A stretch of 64,000 bases of DNA from the NCBI GenBank assembly GCA_009103225.1, contig RHPI01003124.1, positions 1 to 64,000 on the forward strand. The letters run 5' to 3'. Of the stretch, positions 1-11,352 are shown in pieces (within the stretch, counting starts at the first letter, position 1; each line of letters opens with the position of its first letter). The DNA comes from Chlorokybus atmophyticus. Taxonomy: Eukaryota > Streptophyta > Chlorokybophyceae > Chlorokybales > Chlorokybaceae. Under the pieces are notes generated by a model that saw only the letters and a list, made by a program, of their open reading frames with translations, did no database searches and was not told the origin of the DNA. Both the position numbers and the translations under genes were made by a program.

Positions 1-124
1 TATGCCTGCTATACTGTGCTGCTAATTTTGGAATGAATGGCTGGGCCGTTATCGGCATGACTGCTGGTCCACCGAGGTCGACACATCAGGAGCTGTGCCG
101 TCAACGGCACGACTGCTGCTGCTG

Positions 125-358
125 CTGTGCCGACGTCGGCAGAAGTGCTACTGTGCCGAAGTCGGCAGAAGCGCTGCTGTGCCGAAGTCGGCAGAAGTGC
201 TATTGTGCCGAAAACGGCAGGATCGTTGCTGTGCCGAAGACGGCAGAAGCGCTGCTGTGCCAAAGACGGTGGGGTCGCAGCTGTGCCGAAGACGGCAGAA
301 GCGTTGCTGTGCCGAAGACGTTAGAAGTACTGCTGTGCCGAGGTCGGCCCAACGCAGT
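125..358. repeat. 26-bp tandem array of short dyads (9 units)
   Basis: Nine consecutive units begin at 125, 151, 177, 203, 229, 255, 281, 307 and 333, exactly 26 bp apart. Each unit contains a short inverted repeat of the form TGCCGA-NN-TCGGCA, best preserved in the units at 125, 151 and 177, with substitutions in the others. Long open frames exist in all three + frames only because 26 is not a multiple of three, so I read the array as non-coding. A degenerate related unit lies near 93. Unit spacing and dyad were read directly; function is unknown. Confidence 0.9.
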
Positions 359-560
359 TTGCCCCGTCAGCGGCAGTAACCAGCTTGTGCCGGCTGACAG
401 ATGGTGACTTACGATCCTCTGCCGGCACAAAGCGACTTGTGCCGTCTTGGGAGAAGAACTGCTCGCAGAACTCGAAGGCAGGTGCCGCTGACGGCACAAC
501 TGGCTTGTGCCGAGAACGGATTCTGCTGCAGGCGCCGTGTGCTGGCAGCTGCGGAAGACA
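359..560. repeat. Degenerate continuation of the GTGCCG...CGGCAC dyads
   Basis: Downstream of the regular array the same GTGCCG half-site and its complement CGGCAC recur without fixed spacing, near 387, 420, 440, 480-500 and 508. This looks like an eroded or rearranged extension of the array. No gene is visible here. Confidence 0.55.
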
Positions 561-1008
561 TCCCGCTGCTCCAAGTATATGAACCATTTGCCGTCGTATG
601 GAATCAGGTACTTCTCTGCAAGGATGCACACATGTCATCAGTCATGCTTATAAGCACAGGTGTATACACAAACACATCGCGTATACACGCGCACGCACCG
701 TTCGCTATGTCCTGGCGGGCAAACAGTTACAGTCCAACACAAGTAATTATGGAGACCTTGATCTCCCAGTTGTGCAGGTGATACTTGAACTCCTCTTTGA
801 CCGGGATGCTTGTGGATGCTTTCACACCCTTCAAATAGTTCAGCCGCCACAGCTGGTGCTTGTCTCCAGCTCCACGATGGGTGAGTTTAAGATTGGGAAT
901 TTCATTGTCAGTTTGTTTGAAGCAGTGGTCAGTTGCAATGCTTTGAGAGCCACACAGATAATGACAGTCTTGCTTGAATCCTCTAAGCAGNGTCAAGACA
1001 TATGCTTA

Positions 1009-1906
1009 CCCTCAAGATGTCGTCCGACAGGTTGGGTGGCTGTGTGGTGCCCGTGGAACTGTAGCGTTTCACTTCAAACCTCTGCATCTCTTGAAGAGCT
1101 GCACGGATTTCTTCTTTAGGATCCACCGCAGGTCCTTTGCCGCGTTGCTGTGCGGTGGATTTACGCAATGATGGACTTGTTGAGACATCTGCGGTCTCTT
1201 TCGAGTCTGCCTCCTCGCTTCTTTCCAGCTCCTGTTGCTGCTGCTGCGCTTGCTGCTGCGCCTGCTCCGCTCGCTCCTCTTCCACCTCCAACTGCGTATT
1301 GCGAGGCCAAAAGATATACTGCCGTGACAGCCGTCCCGCTTCGTCCCACAGTTCTTGCGTCTGTCACCTTGGGTAAGTAAGCATACCGCGATGATTGGTG
1401 TACAAATGCATCAACTCACCCATCCTGGGATGGCCATGACTTCTGCCATTTTGTAGTACTTTAGCACCGCGACATGTGGGTGAGGGTGGGCCGGGAAGGT
1501 TGATCCTTCTGCAATACGCTGCTAGTGAGTTTCTCGTGCAATGGAAAGTGTCACGCAAATGTAAGTTGATAACTAGGCTGATAGAACAAAACAACATCAT
1601 GCATAGCAAGTGACATGCACAGGTTCCCAGCAGCGACTGTCAATGCGATGCGCTATGCGCCACGGCACAGAGCACTGACAGCCCATGCATGTCATAAACA
1701 ATTTAATTATTGAGCGTTCTAACCTTGATGGCTTGCTGGAGTTGAAGCCCCATAGCCTTGCACACATTCTGGTCCTCCCTACCGCCCCGGTTGTTAATCA
1801 TGCGCACGCATCGGCACACCTGCGTGTTGAAGTGCTGTCCGATTTTGGTGGGCTTGGTCTCTCCCTCAATTGGTTGACCCCTTGCATCGCGGTGATCAGC
1901 TTGCAC
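1009..1906 (-). CDS. Unrecognised possible multi-exon gene fragment
   Basis: Three minus-strand stretches have protein-like composition and plausible splice borders, but I do not recognise the product. One, about 1906-1726, ends at a GT donor. A second, about 1515-1422, encodes a segment including VLKYYKMAEVMAIPGW and ends in GTGAGT. A third, about 1361-1009, starts after an AG acceptor. It carries a WDEAGRL...YIFWPRN segment, then a Gln/Glu-rich probable coiled coil (QAQQQAQQQQQELER), and ends at a GGTAAGC donor. Another plausible exon lies near 900-770. The phase between the first two pieces does not fit, and one N sits at 991. The gene may be broken, mis-modelled or spurious. Confidence 0.25.
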
Positions 1907-2184
1907 ATGCAGAACGGGCAGCCCCAGATAAACGGCGCCCCTGTGGACGCCCGCCTTCGTTCCATGATGTCCAACTGACTAGCAATCCTTCTTCAAGCGA
2001 CTGTCTTGTACAACTCCTCACAGCTCCGCACACCTCTCCTCGCTTCACCCTGCGCCCTAAGCTACACCCACAACCACAACCACCACCACCACCACCACCA
2101 CAACCACAACAACAGCAAACCATACTAGCTAGACCATGCAATGGCTATACACGCCGCCAACCTCCCGTTAAATCGATAATGTCC

Positions 2185-2360
2185 CATCAATGACAGCCGC
2201 CAAGTTGGTGAGTCCCTAGCCTCAACATTGCCAACCCTTGACAGCCGCCTTGTCGATTCTACGCAATTTGTTGCTAGCAGTGCGTTTGGCGTCGATTCGA
2301 TGTCCAACACATGACAACCGCCAGATATGAGGTGAGTCTAGGGATTGACAGCCGCGTCGC
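2185..2360 (+). repeat. Recurrent TGACAGCCGCC motif
   Basis: TGACAGCCGCC or close variants occur near 2192, 2238, 2307 (TGACAACCGCC) and 2345. Related TTGACAGTCGCC forms occur near 4287, 4330 and 4362, and again at 55.07-55.99 kb. The copies lie outside recognisable exons. They may be sub-terminal repeats of a transposon family, or binding sites. I saw only the repetition. Confidence 0.5.
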
Positions 2361-2669
2361 TAGCTTTGTGAGTTCCATTGACTGTGTCGCACTGCATTTG
2401 GCACTGCACAAGTGCGGCTTGTGCGGCAGTTGCAAGGCTTGTGCAGCTTGTGCGACTGTCCATATGGAATATACTAGGACTTGACAGTCCTAGTGAGTGA
2501 GTAGTGAGTTCGCTTGCGAGTTTGCATGCGCCCTGGTTGTGTGTTGCTTGAAAACTTGCACTAGTCGTTTGTGGTTTGCTGCTTGAGCTGTCAGCGCTTA
2601 CCTGAATGGTGTTTGTTTTGCTTTGAAGCTTGCATGTCTTGTTGATTGCGCGCTGAGTCACTGTCTGTG

Positions 2670-5010
2670 CACTAAGTTTGGTTGCATGTTCAGGCTGTTC
2701 AGCTGACACCATGGCTGTTGGGGAGGGCAGCAGCCAATTGCCTGCTGCAGCTGATTGCTTCAGGGCCAAGGGCAACAATTTGCTGGGCCAGGTGACAGAC
2801 CAGCAGTTCTTGATAAAGGAGGAGTACAAGCATATGCGCACAATGCTGATGGTCAACCTGGAGAAGCTAAAGAAAGGAGATGTTAAGCAAGTGGCCACTA
2901 CCTCAAGGTATGAAGGGCAAGGACTTCAAGGTGAATGCGAGCACTGGCAAAAGCTCGATGAAGTATGTGAGGTGGTCTTGCAGCAGTCACTTTCGCTGGT
3001 CCTTGACGCAAACCAAACGCTCAGGTGAGCTCCTTTCTTGGAGACATCTGCTATTTGACATGAAATTGAATTCGGCTGTGTTGTAGTGAGCTTTCAAGCA
3101 TGTCGTTTAGCTTTCAGTTCACTCACTGTCTGCTTAGCTGTCTTGCCGTTGACAGTCCTTGCCCTGGTTGCTGTAGCTGTGTTCGTTCTTAATGATTCAG
3201 TGACCATTTGTAATATGCTGTATTTGAGGCTGTCTTCTGCTAGATGCCATCTTCCAACAGCTGAAAATGCTGTATTAGAGATGTCTTGCCATTGACAATC
3301 CTTGCCGTTGGTACTTTGCTGTACTCCTATCTGTGTTGCAGCACAAATCAAGCAGCATGTACTGGTGCTGCAGTACTCCTTTGGCGCAAAGCGCGGCAGT
3401 GGTACCGGGAAGAGCGTCCAAGAACGCAATGAGGCCAATAAACAAAGGCATGCCAGCGACAGGGAAGCTGCACAAGGCAGCCGCGCTGCTTAAGCTGAAG
3501 CTGGCTGGGGCATAACATTTTGTTTGGGGAGGGACATGAGGGCCAACCAGCAGGTGGTCATGCTTGCGCCTTTAACCGCTCTTCCTCTCACAAAAGCTTA
3601 ATACCGGGTCACTTGGCTCCAAGCGAGGTAAGCAACCATGGTGCTGTCGATCGACTGTCGGTCCTGCTGTATTGTTTTGCTGAGCTGCTGCCTCCATGCA
3701 TACTGGCTTCACACATGATGCCTGCTACTCTGAATGCTATTGTGCAAGTCACGACAGGGGTGCGGACGGATATGCTAAAGATCAGGTGTTCGACATTTGC
3801 AACAATGCAATAGTTGTTGGCGTCACCATCAATTCCGTATGCGAGCCAAACCAACCATTGAATGGCAATGAGAAGCGAGGATGGCAATCTTGCCGTTCAA
3901 CTACCTTTGAAGGAAAGGCATTTTCTCTATAGCACGCCGACAAGCAGCTGCCATGGTGGGCGTACTCTGGAGGTACATTGCTTGCTGTGGATATGCACAT
4001 GCTCCTGCTATGACTGTATGGTGTAGTGCATGAGCATTTCTTGTGTTAAACACAACAACATGCAGGGCTGGGAGATGGAGTGGCCCATGATGTTCTTGGC
4101 CAGCAGAGGCATCTGCCCCTGTAAGGCATGCGCTAACGATGAGCGCATTGCGGTGCCGGGTTGCATTAAGGACCTGCAGCCTACGCCCGCAGTCAGGCAC
4201 AGCACAGACACAGAGGTCAGTAGAGGCTGTTGTTAGGTTCCTGTCACATGATCAACGATCGCCAATGCAGTCCATTGATCACGTCTTGACAGTCGCCAAT
4301 GCATTGCATACCTGATTGCCAACAGCTGTGACAGTTGCCAGTGCATTCGATTGAATTGACATGACAGTCGTCAATGGACTGACCATTTTGTGTTCAATGC
4401 AGGCTGCTGGGGCGATCTTTGACTGGGAAGATAAAGAAGTCGCCGCCATGGACTTGCGGACACAAAGCCCAATGCCCCCACCAGAGAGGAGGCAATGGAC
4501 ATGTATGAGTACTACCACCACAACGACGATTCAAGGACCCCGATCGAATGGAGCGAGTGCCGAACGAGCTGATCTTGCGAGTCATTGTCAGCTTTGCTGC
4601 GAGGAAAAAGTGGTTAGTGGCGAACAAAGATGTTGAAGGAGGGTGCGAGTGGGGATCCAATCGCAAACTTCCAGGTATGCATACCTCACTGCAGCAGGTT
4701 ATTGACAGTCTTTTGCTAGTTTAAACGAGTGATCACCTGGCAATGCAGGGCTTTCGAGCGAGACAAAGAAGAGAAAGCCATTCCGACCCAAGAGGCAGTG
4801 GATGCGACAGCCCTCGTCATCCTCCTAGGTGGGTGGTTTACTATGCTATGGTCAAGTTATGTTTCAATGCAGTCTGTGTTGTGTAAGCACGTAATAGTAC
4901 AATTGTTGTGCGGAGTTCAACAAGCGCTCGCTGAGTGTTTGCAAGAGGGGCTGTCGAGCAAGGCTGTCGCGGATGGCTTCAGCAGCGTGCAGTGCGTGTA
5001 GGAGACTGTA
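2670..5010 (+). CDS. Unrecognised possible multi-exon gene
   Basis: Several + strand blocks bounded by TGCAG acceptors and GT donors look exon-like. About 2711-3025 includes a Lys-rich stretch with EYKHMRTMLMVNLEKLKKG. About 4066-4215 includes a CPCKAC cysteine cluster. About 4402-4675 and 4748-4830 are further candidates. Reading frames between blocks are not consistent, and the intervening DNA carries the TTGACAGYCGCC motif, so this could be a decayed transposable-element gene rather than a host gene. No domain is recognised. Confidence 0.2.
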
Positions 5011-5121
5011 GGTACACTGGCCTGACATTGATGGGCTGTCGTTTGACAGTCCATTATAGCATTTTTGTGAATTGCATGCGTGGCGGATTGTATGCACCGG
5101 GCATGGTGCAGGCACCGGTGC

Positions 5122-5425
5122 TCAGACCATGTATGCACAACAATGTTCGTATCCATAGACCATGCATGGTGCGACTGTCAATCAAACCATGTATGGTGCG
5201 TTGTCTGTTAGGACCATACATGATGCCACTTGTGGACCGTGTATGCACATCAATGTCCGTATCCATGGACCATGCATAGTGCGACTGTCAATCAGACCAT
5301 GTATGGTGCGCTGTCTGTTGGGATCATACATGGTGCCACTTGTGGACCGTATATAGCACAACAATGTCCGTATCCATGGACCATGCATGGTGCGACTGTC
5401 GATCAGACTGGCACCATACATGATC
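5122..5425. repeat. About 110-bp tandem repeat rich in CCATGCATGG-type palindromes
   Basis: The marker GCGACTGTCA recurs at 5171, 5281 and about 5392, giving a period of 110-111 bp over about 2.5 copies. Every unit holds several short palindromes built from ACCAT and ATGGT halves (CCATGTATGG, ACCATACAT, CCATGCATGG). Similar palindromes continue to about 5800 without the regular period. All frames are interrupted or shift between copies, so it is not coding. Confidence 0.85.
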
Positions 5426-5559
5426 CACTGTGCCAGGAGGGCAGCGCACCATGCATGGTCTGTACAATGTCAGTTTAGAAAAAGACTTCCGGTTCGTATC
5501 CATGGATCGTGCATGGTGCAAATGTTAATCACCAGAAATGTGGAAGTAAAAAAATCACG

Positions 5560-5800
5560 ATCTTCTGCGCCAGGGGGCATTGCACCATACATGGTCCTTG
5601 CAACCTCATACAGACAGGTCACCATACATGGTGCGACCCATGGAAAACTTGGTACCGTTCACGTGAGGTTCCGACCATGCATGGTCGGACTGTCAATGAC
5701 AGTCCGATCACACATGGTCTACGAAATTCACTTAGCAGGAGAAAATCCCGGTCCGAGGGTACGGACCATTCATGGTCCTTTGACGTCAATCGGTGTGCCA
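5560..5800 (+). repeat. GGACCAT..ATGGTCC dispersed repeat, copy 1
   Basis: The segment around 5725-5795 includes TTAGCAGGAGAAAATCCCGG, then a GGACCATTCATGGTCC palindrome and a GACGTCA end. It closely resembles 56468-56535 on the same strand, and its end resembles the reverse complement of 51532-51570. This indicates a dispersed element, probably a small non-autonomous transposon. Its boundaries were not determined. Confidence 0.6.
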
Positions 5801-5889
5801 TTTGGCAAAGTATTCTCTGAACCAACGGGGGCCAGGCAGCAACGGTTTGCTAAAGCTCTGCAGCCTTTCTTGGTCTCCTTAAAGCATGT

Positions 5890-7040
5890 GCAACACCTGC
5901 AATTGAAATAAGTGAATGACACTGCAAATCACATATTGTTAGCACACACATCATGCGTATTAATATTGATTTGAATGTTTTGCCAGTGCCATCACAGTTG
6001 GGGAGTCGTCGACATCACACATGGAGTGCACCTACTCACACAGCTCGCTTTGCCCTGCCTTAGTAACGATGGCTCCTTGTCAAGGCTGCGAGGACGCTCC
6101 CGCTTATGAGGGTCGTGAAGGTAGTTTCAGAGGGTGCTGCGAGGGACACCAATGGCCTTGGCAGCCTTGCGCAGCGACACCACCCCTGCCTGTATATGCA
6201 TATCTGCCTGTGCAATGCTGCCCAGCCCTTTATCATCGTCTGCCCATAAGATATATGTGTTCGACGTAGGGGGGGGGGGGGGGGATNTCTTTTTGAGGGC
6301 AATTGGTGTGTACAGATGACTGCGCTGCTGCGGGGTTCGGTCGCTAGATGCCTGCACACATATGCCTGAGGATGGAAAACAACCCTCTTGGGGCACAAGT
6401 GCAAGCATAGCAGTTAGGTAGCAGCTAGTTGTATAGAAAATAAACACACCTTGCAATGCATTTCACCTTTGAGTTGGTCGTTTGATCGCTGCTGCCTTAG
6501 CTCTCCCGTGTATGCACCCTCACACCCTCACCATGCATGCGCAACCCCAACCCCACGCCCACCACTGCATAAAGCTAACACACTCCTCAACCTCTTAACT
6601 TAATGCCATTCACTCGTCTATATTACACACACACGCCACAATGCAACTCCCATGCCAATCACTCACACATGCACAAAGTCACAGTTTATATTCGGATTGC
6701 GTATGCGTTAAGTTGAGTTCTGGTCTAGACCTCATAACTACATCAAAATCAATGTGGAATGTAACTAGGTTTGTTGCATTGGACTTTTCATTTTGAGCCC
6801 CATGTCCTCAACAAAATTCAGCGCTTTGGCCAACCGTGTCACTATTCCGGAGCACTCAAAGTCAAGCCAACCATGTTTGCACGTTTATCATAGATACAAA
6901 CTATCTGAGTTTGGCGCCCTTAACTCTCAACCAACGGGGCTGATTCTTGGCGGTAGGCTCGAAAGGGCCCTCACCAAATTTCATTCCATTCGGACGCCAA
7001 ACTTGGAAGTTAGTACGCCAGCAGTAGGAAGTGTCCGGAT
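5890..7040. other. No gene recognised
   Basis: This is non-coding-looking sequence with a short poly-G run followed by an N at about 6270-6287. It forms the left flank of the retrotransposon. I see no RNA gene or convincing exon in it. Confidence 0.5.
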
Positions 7041-7226
7041 ATGGTCATTACTCGTTGAGGCTGACTATTGGTCAGCTAGATTGAAATAACAAACTGTTAA
7101 CCATTTAATTAGTACTAGTTGTTAGCGCCAGGGTTAATTGACACACACACGTGTCAACTTACTGTTCAGTCGCGGCCGTCACCTCAGCGGCGTCGCTGGC
7201 GGCGGCGCTGACGGCCGAAAGTTCGC
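7041..7226 (+). repeat. Split direct repeat A1
   Basis: This 186-bp left terminal repeat is matched by 12772-12957 with one C/T difference near position 7130. It begins with ATG and ends just before the polyprotein start at 7250. It probably contains the promoter or leader region, but no TATA-like box was assigned. Confidence 0.93.
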
Positions 7227-7249
7227 TGAGAGTTTGGGGAGAGGGGACG

Positions 7250-10200
7250 ATGCCGCCAAAGAGGCGGGCCGCGGCTGCTGGCGGGCAGGGCGGCCGGAAG
7301 AAAAAGGCCGCTCAAGCTACGCAGCCTGAGCAGGCCGCTGGAGGTGAAGAAGCGGCCGATGAGGGGCCGACCAGCGAGGCCAGCCCAAGGCGTGCGCGCA
7401 AGGCTACGCAGGCTACGCAGGCTACGCAGCCTGCTGCGCCGCTAGCTACACGGCCGCCGCCAGCGTCACGCGCGGACAAAAGGCACGACGCTGTGACGCT
7501 GGCTCAGGGCGTGACCCTGGAAGGCGCTGCACAGCCTTCAGCGCTCGCTGTGGAGCTGCCCAAGGTGCCACGGCTTCGGCGCAGCAGAGGGGAGACCTCC
7601 TCCTCTTCAGATGAGGAGGAGGAGGTGAACAAAAAGAAAAGAGACAAGAAGAAGAACAAGAAGAGAAAGAAGAAGAAGGCGAAGACAATCACGTCATCCT
7701 CGTCTTCAACTTCCTCATTGTCATCCAGTTCTGATGAGGACAGCTCCGACTCTGGGGACAAACATACCAAGTACATCAAGCACACAGGCTTCATCAAGCG
7801 CATGTCCAGACAATCGGAGACGTATGCCTTGTGGGAAGAGTATCGCACGCGCAACCTCTCCACAGGCGTGAAGGGCTGCTTCGAGGCAATCGGTCGCGCC
7901 CTCTTCACAGGTCCGCCAGTTGCGCAGTTGGTGTCTTTTCTGTATCAGATGCTGCTCACGCACGTGCACGGTAGTGTCGACTTTGCCACAGCCTTTGCAA
8001 CCGGGGCACGGGATATCATTAACGATGCCCGCATCGATCGCAAGCACAAGGAAGCCAAGGTCATCCGCCGCCTGACAAAGCTCGCCAACAGCTTCCAGGG
8101 CAAGGCAGCAATGCAGAAAGCCAAGACCTCCATTCCTCAGTAAGTCTACTGTTCATCTGAGAAGTTGGCTGATGAGAATGCACAATGTGTGCATGTAATC
8201 TGCGTAGCAGCTGTCCAACTATAATGGTGCAATGCGCGCCTGTTCATGGACATGCACAATGAGTGCTTGCAGTCTGCTCGGCAGCTGCTCAACTATAATG
8301 GTGCAATGCGCGCCTGTTCACGAACATGCACAATGTGTGCATGCAGTCTGCTCAGCAGCTGCTCAGTTGTTATGGTGCAATGCGCGCCTGTTCAATAACT
8401 TGCACAATGTGCGCATACAGCATGCACGCCGGTTGAAGTCAGATATACATGGTGCTATTCGCGCCTATACATCAATATGCACATTGAGTGCATAACATAC
8501 ACACATCACTTGCAGTATCATGTCAATTGTGCAGTGCACACCGCGTTGACGCAATTGTGCGCATGCAGGCGCTCTGTCATAGAGGAGGGGAACACCCAGT
8601 TCCGGCCACAGCGTGGTCGAGGTCGCGGTTACGGCCGTGGCGGTCGCGGAGGTTATGGTCGCGGAGGAGGCTACTATGCTCAGCAGGCAGCACCCGCTCC
8701 ACAGGATGTTGCCTACTATGTGCCTGTGCAAGAGCAGCCACGCCTAGCCTTGCAGCAGTGAGTGGTGCCACTAGTCACGCGCGAGTAGCGCATAAGCAAT
8801 GCTATCTGAAGGTGGCCATGTGTATCATAGCAATGCGCAAGTGCGCATGTATGCATGTACGTGCGCCTATGCGCGTGTCTGTGTGTCTCGATGATGATGT
8901 ATCATAGTGTACATGACTCGGAGTGCAGCTCTCGACTGTCGTTACAATACCTACAGGAATTACATGTCCAGTACATTGCAACTAGCTTCATGTTAAAGGT
9001 GCACCCTTGCACAGTATAACCGAGTTGCATGTGCGCAGATGTAGCACATATGACGGAGTTGTTGCTGTTAGCGACATTGATGAGGATGATTGCATACAAG
9101 ATGAGTGGGATCCTGCAATGCCAGCATTGGCAATAGACCCTTTGTCCCCACCAGAGGCATACATTGACGTCATTCCACAAGTGAAACGCACTGTTGAAGT
9201 CATACCTGCTGAACAACAATGCAGCGACATTCGCTCCGTATATGCGGAGCTGTCACAGGTGACAAATGGTTTGGAAGAATGTCCCACCTCAGCAATGCAA
9301 TGGGCAGAACAACTACGCGCAGACACTTTGGATGCGGACAACTTTGTGGCAGCTTCTTTGCAGCAGCGGATAACCGCTTGGGCCACCTGGTTGCGACTGA
9401 CCATGCAAGGCAAGAAGAGCTTTGTGCTTGATTGGTTGCGTGACGGGTATCGCTTACAATGGGTAGGCACTCAAGCATCTAATACACGCAAGTGGGACGA
9501 AGTGCAAGCACTGTTGAAGGCCGAAGGCTTTGGAGATAATGATATTACAGCCATGCTGTCACGCAATTCTCCTACACCAGTTGTGTTTCGAAATCGCAAG
9601 TCCGCTTCCATACATGGCAGTTATGTTGTCAGTGAATTGGCCAACTTGGTGAAAACAGGAGCAATTTCTGTTGTTGATGCCAGTGATGTGGCAGTAGTCA
9701 CTGGCATAGGTGTGGTGGAACAAGAAAAGCGTTTGAGGCTCATTATGGACCTGAGATACATCAACCTCTTTTTGAGCCACATTCCCTTCAGATATGAGCG
9801 GTTGCGCGATGTGTTGTTATACACCAAGCGTCATTTCTGGCAAGTTACCGCAGATCTCAAGTCAGGCTATCATCATGTGCCCATTCACAAAGACAGTAAG
9901 CCTTACTTGGCACTGCGCTTTGCTGGGGTCACCTACAGGTGGAATGTACTGCCGTTTGGCCTGAATCAAGCCTGCTGGCTGTTTACAACCTTGATGTCGA
10001 CTGTGTTCACGCCTTTGCGGGCAATGGGTTTTCCCTGCCTTGCTTATATTGACGACATGCACTTCAGCCATTCCAATCGTTGGCATTTGTGTTGGCGCAT
10101 TCGCCGCGTGCTGCGTCTTTGGAAGTTGCTTGGGATATTTGTCTCTGTGAAGAAAAGCCAATTGTGGCCAGAGCAAGTTGTGCAGTTGTTGGGTCTGCTG

Positions 10201-11352
10201 GTGGACACGGTCACTGGCTCTTTTGTCATACCCGCCAACAAGCTGGCGAAGATATTGCAGTTAATGAAGGACATCACGCACGCGCCTGTACTGACCAAGC
10301 GTCACTTCGCACGCATTGCTGGCAAACTCATTGCGTTGAAGCTCGCATTTGCACCTGCAAGCATTTATGCTCGCCACCTGATGGGTCTGGCATTGGCCAC
10401 AGATGCATGGGATGACAGCATCGGTGATTTGAGCGCCTTCAGACAGTTTTGTGATTGGACTGCTGCGGGCTTGCAGACCTACAATGGCAATGCTTGGTGG
10501 AAGCCCCCTGTGCAGCTTGAGCTACATGTGGATGCATCCGGTACAATTGGTTGGGGGGCGACAGGACCTTGGCCTCGCATGGCAGGCAACTTCAAGCCTG
10601 AGCATATGACACTGCCTTCAGCGGTTAAGGAGGCACTAGCCTATGTGCAAGCATTTACCGAGGTTGCGCGCGCGTTTCATCTCCAGCACTGTACAGTGCG
10701 CATTATTGGCGATTGTCAACCAGCTATACAGATGTTGAACAAGCTGTCTGCATCAGACCCTCACGTGCTGCAGGGCTTACATCAATTATGGTCCTTGTGC
10801 TGGGAGCGTGACATAGCGCTGACATGTGTGTGGCGCTCTCGCGATGCGCTGCGCGATGCGGACGCATTGTCCAAGTTTGTGGATAGAGGGGACTGGTGTC
10901 TAACAGCAGATGCAACTGCGCATGTGCAGCAACATGTTGGACAACCGGCGTTGGATTGTTTTGCAGCCGATTGGAACAGCAAAACACCCGCTTATTTCAG
11001 CTACATACACATGCCTGGAAGTTTGGGAAATGCTCTAACTACAAATTGGCGTGACGTTCTTCAACGCTTGGGTGGCGGCTTTGTTTGGTGTCACCCGCCA
11101 TTGGCTCTCCTGCATGAAGCCATAGCATTATTGCAGTACTATCAGCTACCAGCTGTGGTGTTGGTGCCTGAATGGCACTCTGCTGTGTGGTGGCCAGTAT
11201 TTCACAATTGGCAATTCAGTTATATTGAGAGGTTGGGCTCAAGACCTGAGTGGTTTCAAAGGGGTGCGCGAGTACCCGCAAACAGCATCAACCCTGGACG
11301 CTACCCATACATTTGTGCTTTTGTGCACTGGGTAAGCATACCTCTCATGTAG
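7250..11352 (+). CDS. Spliced Gag-RT-RNase H polyprotein of the retrotransposon (1130 aa)
   Basis: Three exons, 7250-8139, 8579-10 bp upstream corrected to 8569-8757, and 9039-11352, join in phase to 3393 nt. Both introns have consensus donors (CA|GTAAGT and CA|GTGAGT) and GCAG or CGCAG acceptors. Exon 1 starts at the first ATG after A1 (MPPKRR) and encodes a Gag-like region with a Lys-rich tract and Ser/Asp/Glu-rich stretches. Exon 2 encodes an RGG/YGRGG RNA-binding-like segment. Exon 3 encodes reverse transcriptase with ADLKSGYHH, LPFGL and YIDD (about residue 695), then RNase H (LHVDASG near 856). It ends with a region containing CHPP and PEW..VWWP, as in DIRS reverse transcriptases. The C-terminal 114 bp overlap the antisense recombinase frame. 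The first in-frame ATG of exon 3 is internal, which supports splicing. Confidence 0.85.
8178..8490 (+). repeat. 74-bp minisatellite inside the first polyprotein intron
   Basis: Units beginning ATGCACAAT or TTGCACAAT start at 8178, 8252, 8326 and 8400, exactly 74 bp apart. A fifth, partial start lies at 8477. Each carries GGTGCAATGCGCGCCTGTTCA or a variant. The array lies wholly between the donor at 8140 and the acceptor ending at 8568. Confidence 0.85.

Noticed and set aside
33-407. Long Cys/Arg-rich open frames over the 26-bp array
   Set aside because: All three + frames are open because the repeat period is not a multiple of three. There is no start context or domain.
125-560. CRISPR array
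   Set aside because: The repeats are directly abutting 26-bp units without unique spacers, in a spliced eukaryotic genome.
6793-7089. 98-codon frame at the left flank of the retrotransposon
   Set aside because: It runs across the insertion boundary into A1, so it cannot be an old gene in its present form, and it has no domain.
7151-7249. Upstream extension of the Gag frame into the A1 repeat
   Set aside because: It would need a GTG start. The first ATG is at 7250, immediately after the repeat, and gives a typical basic N-terminus.
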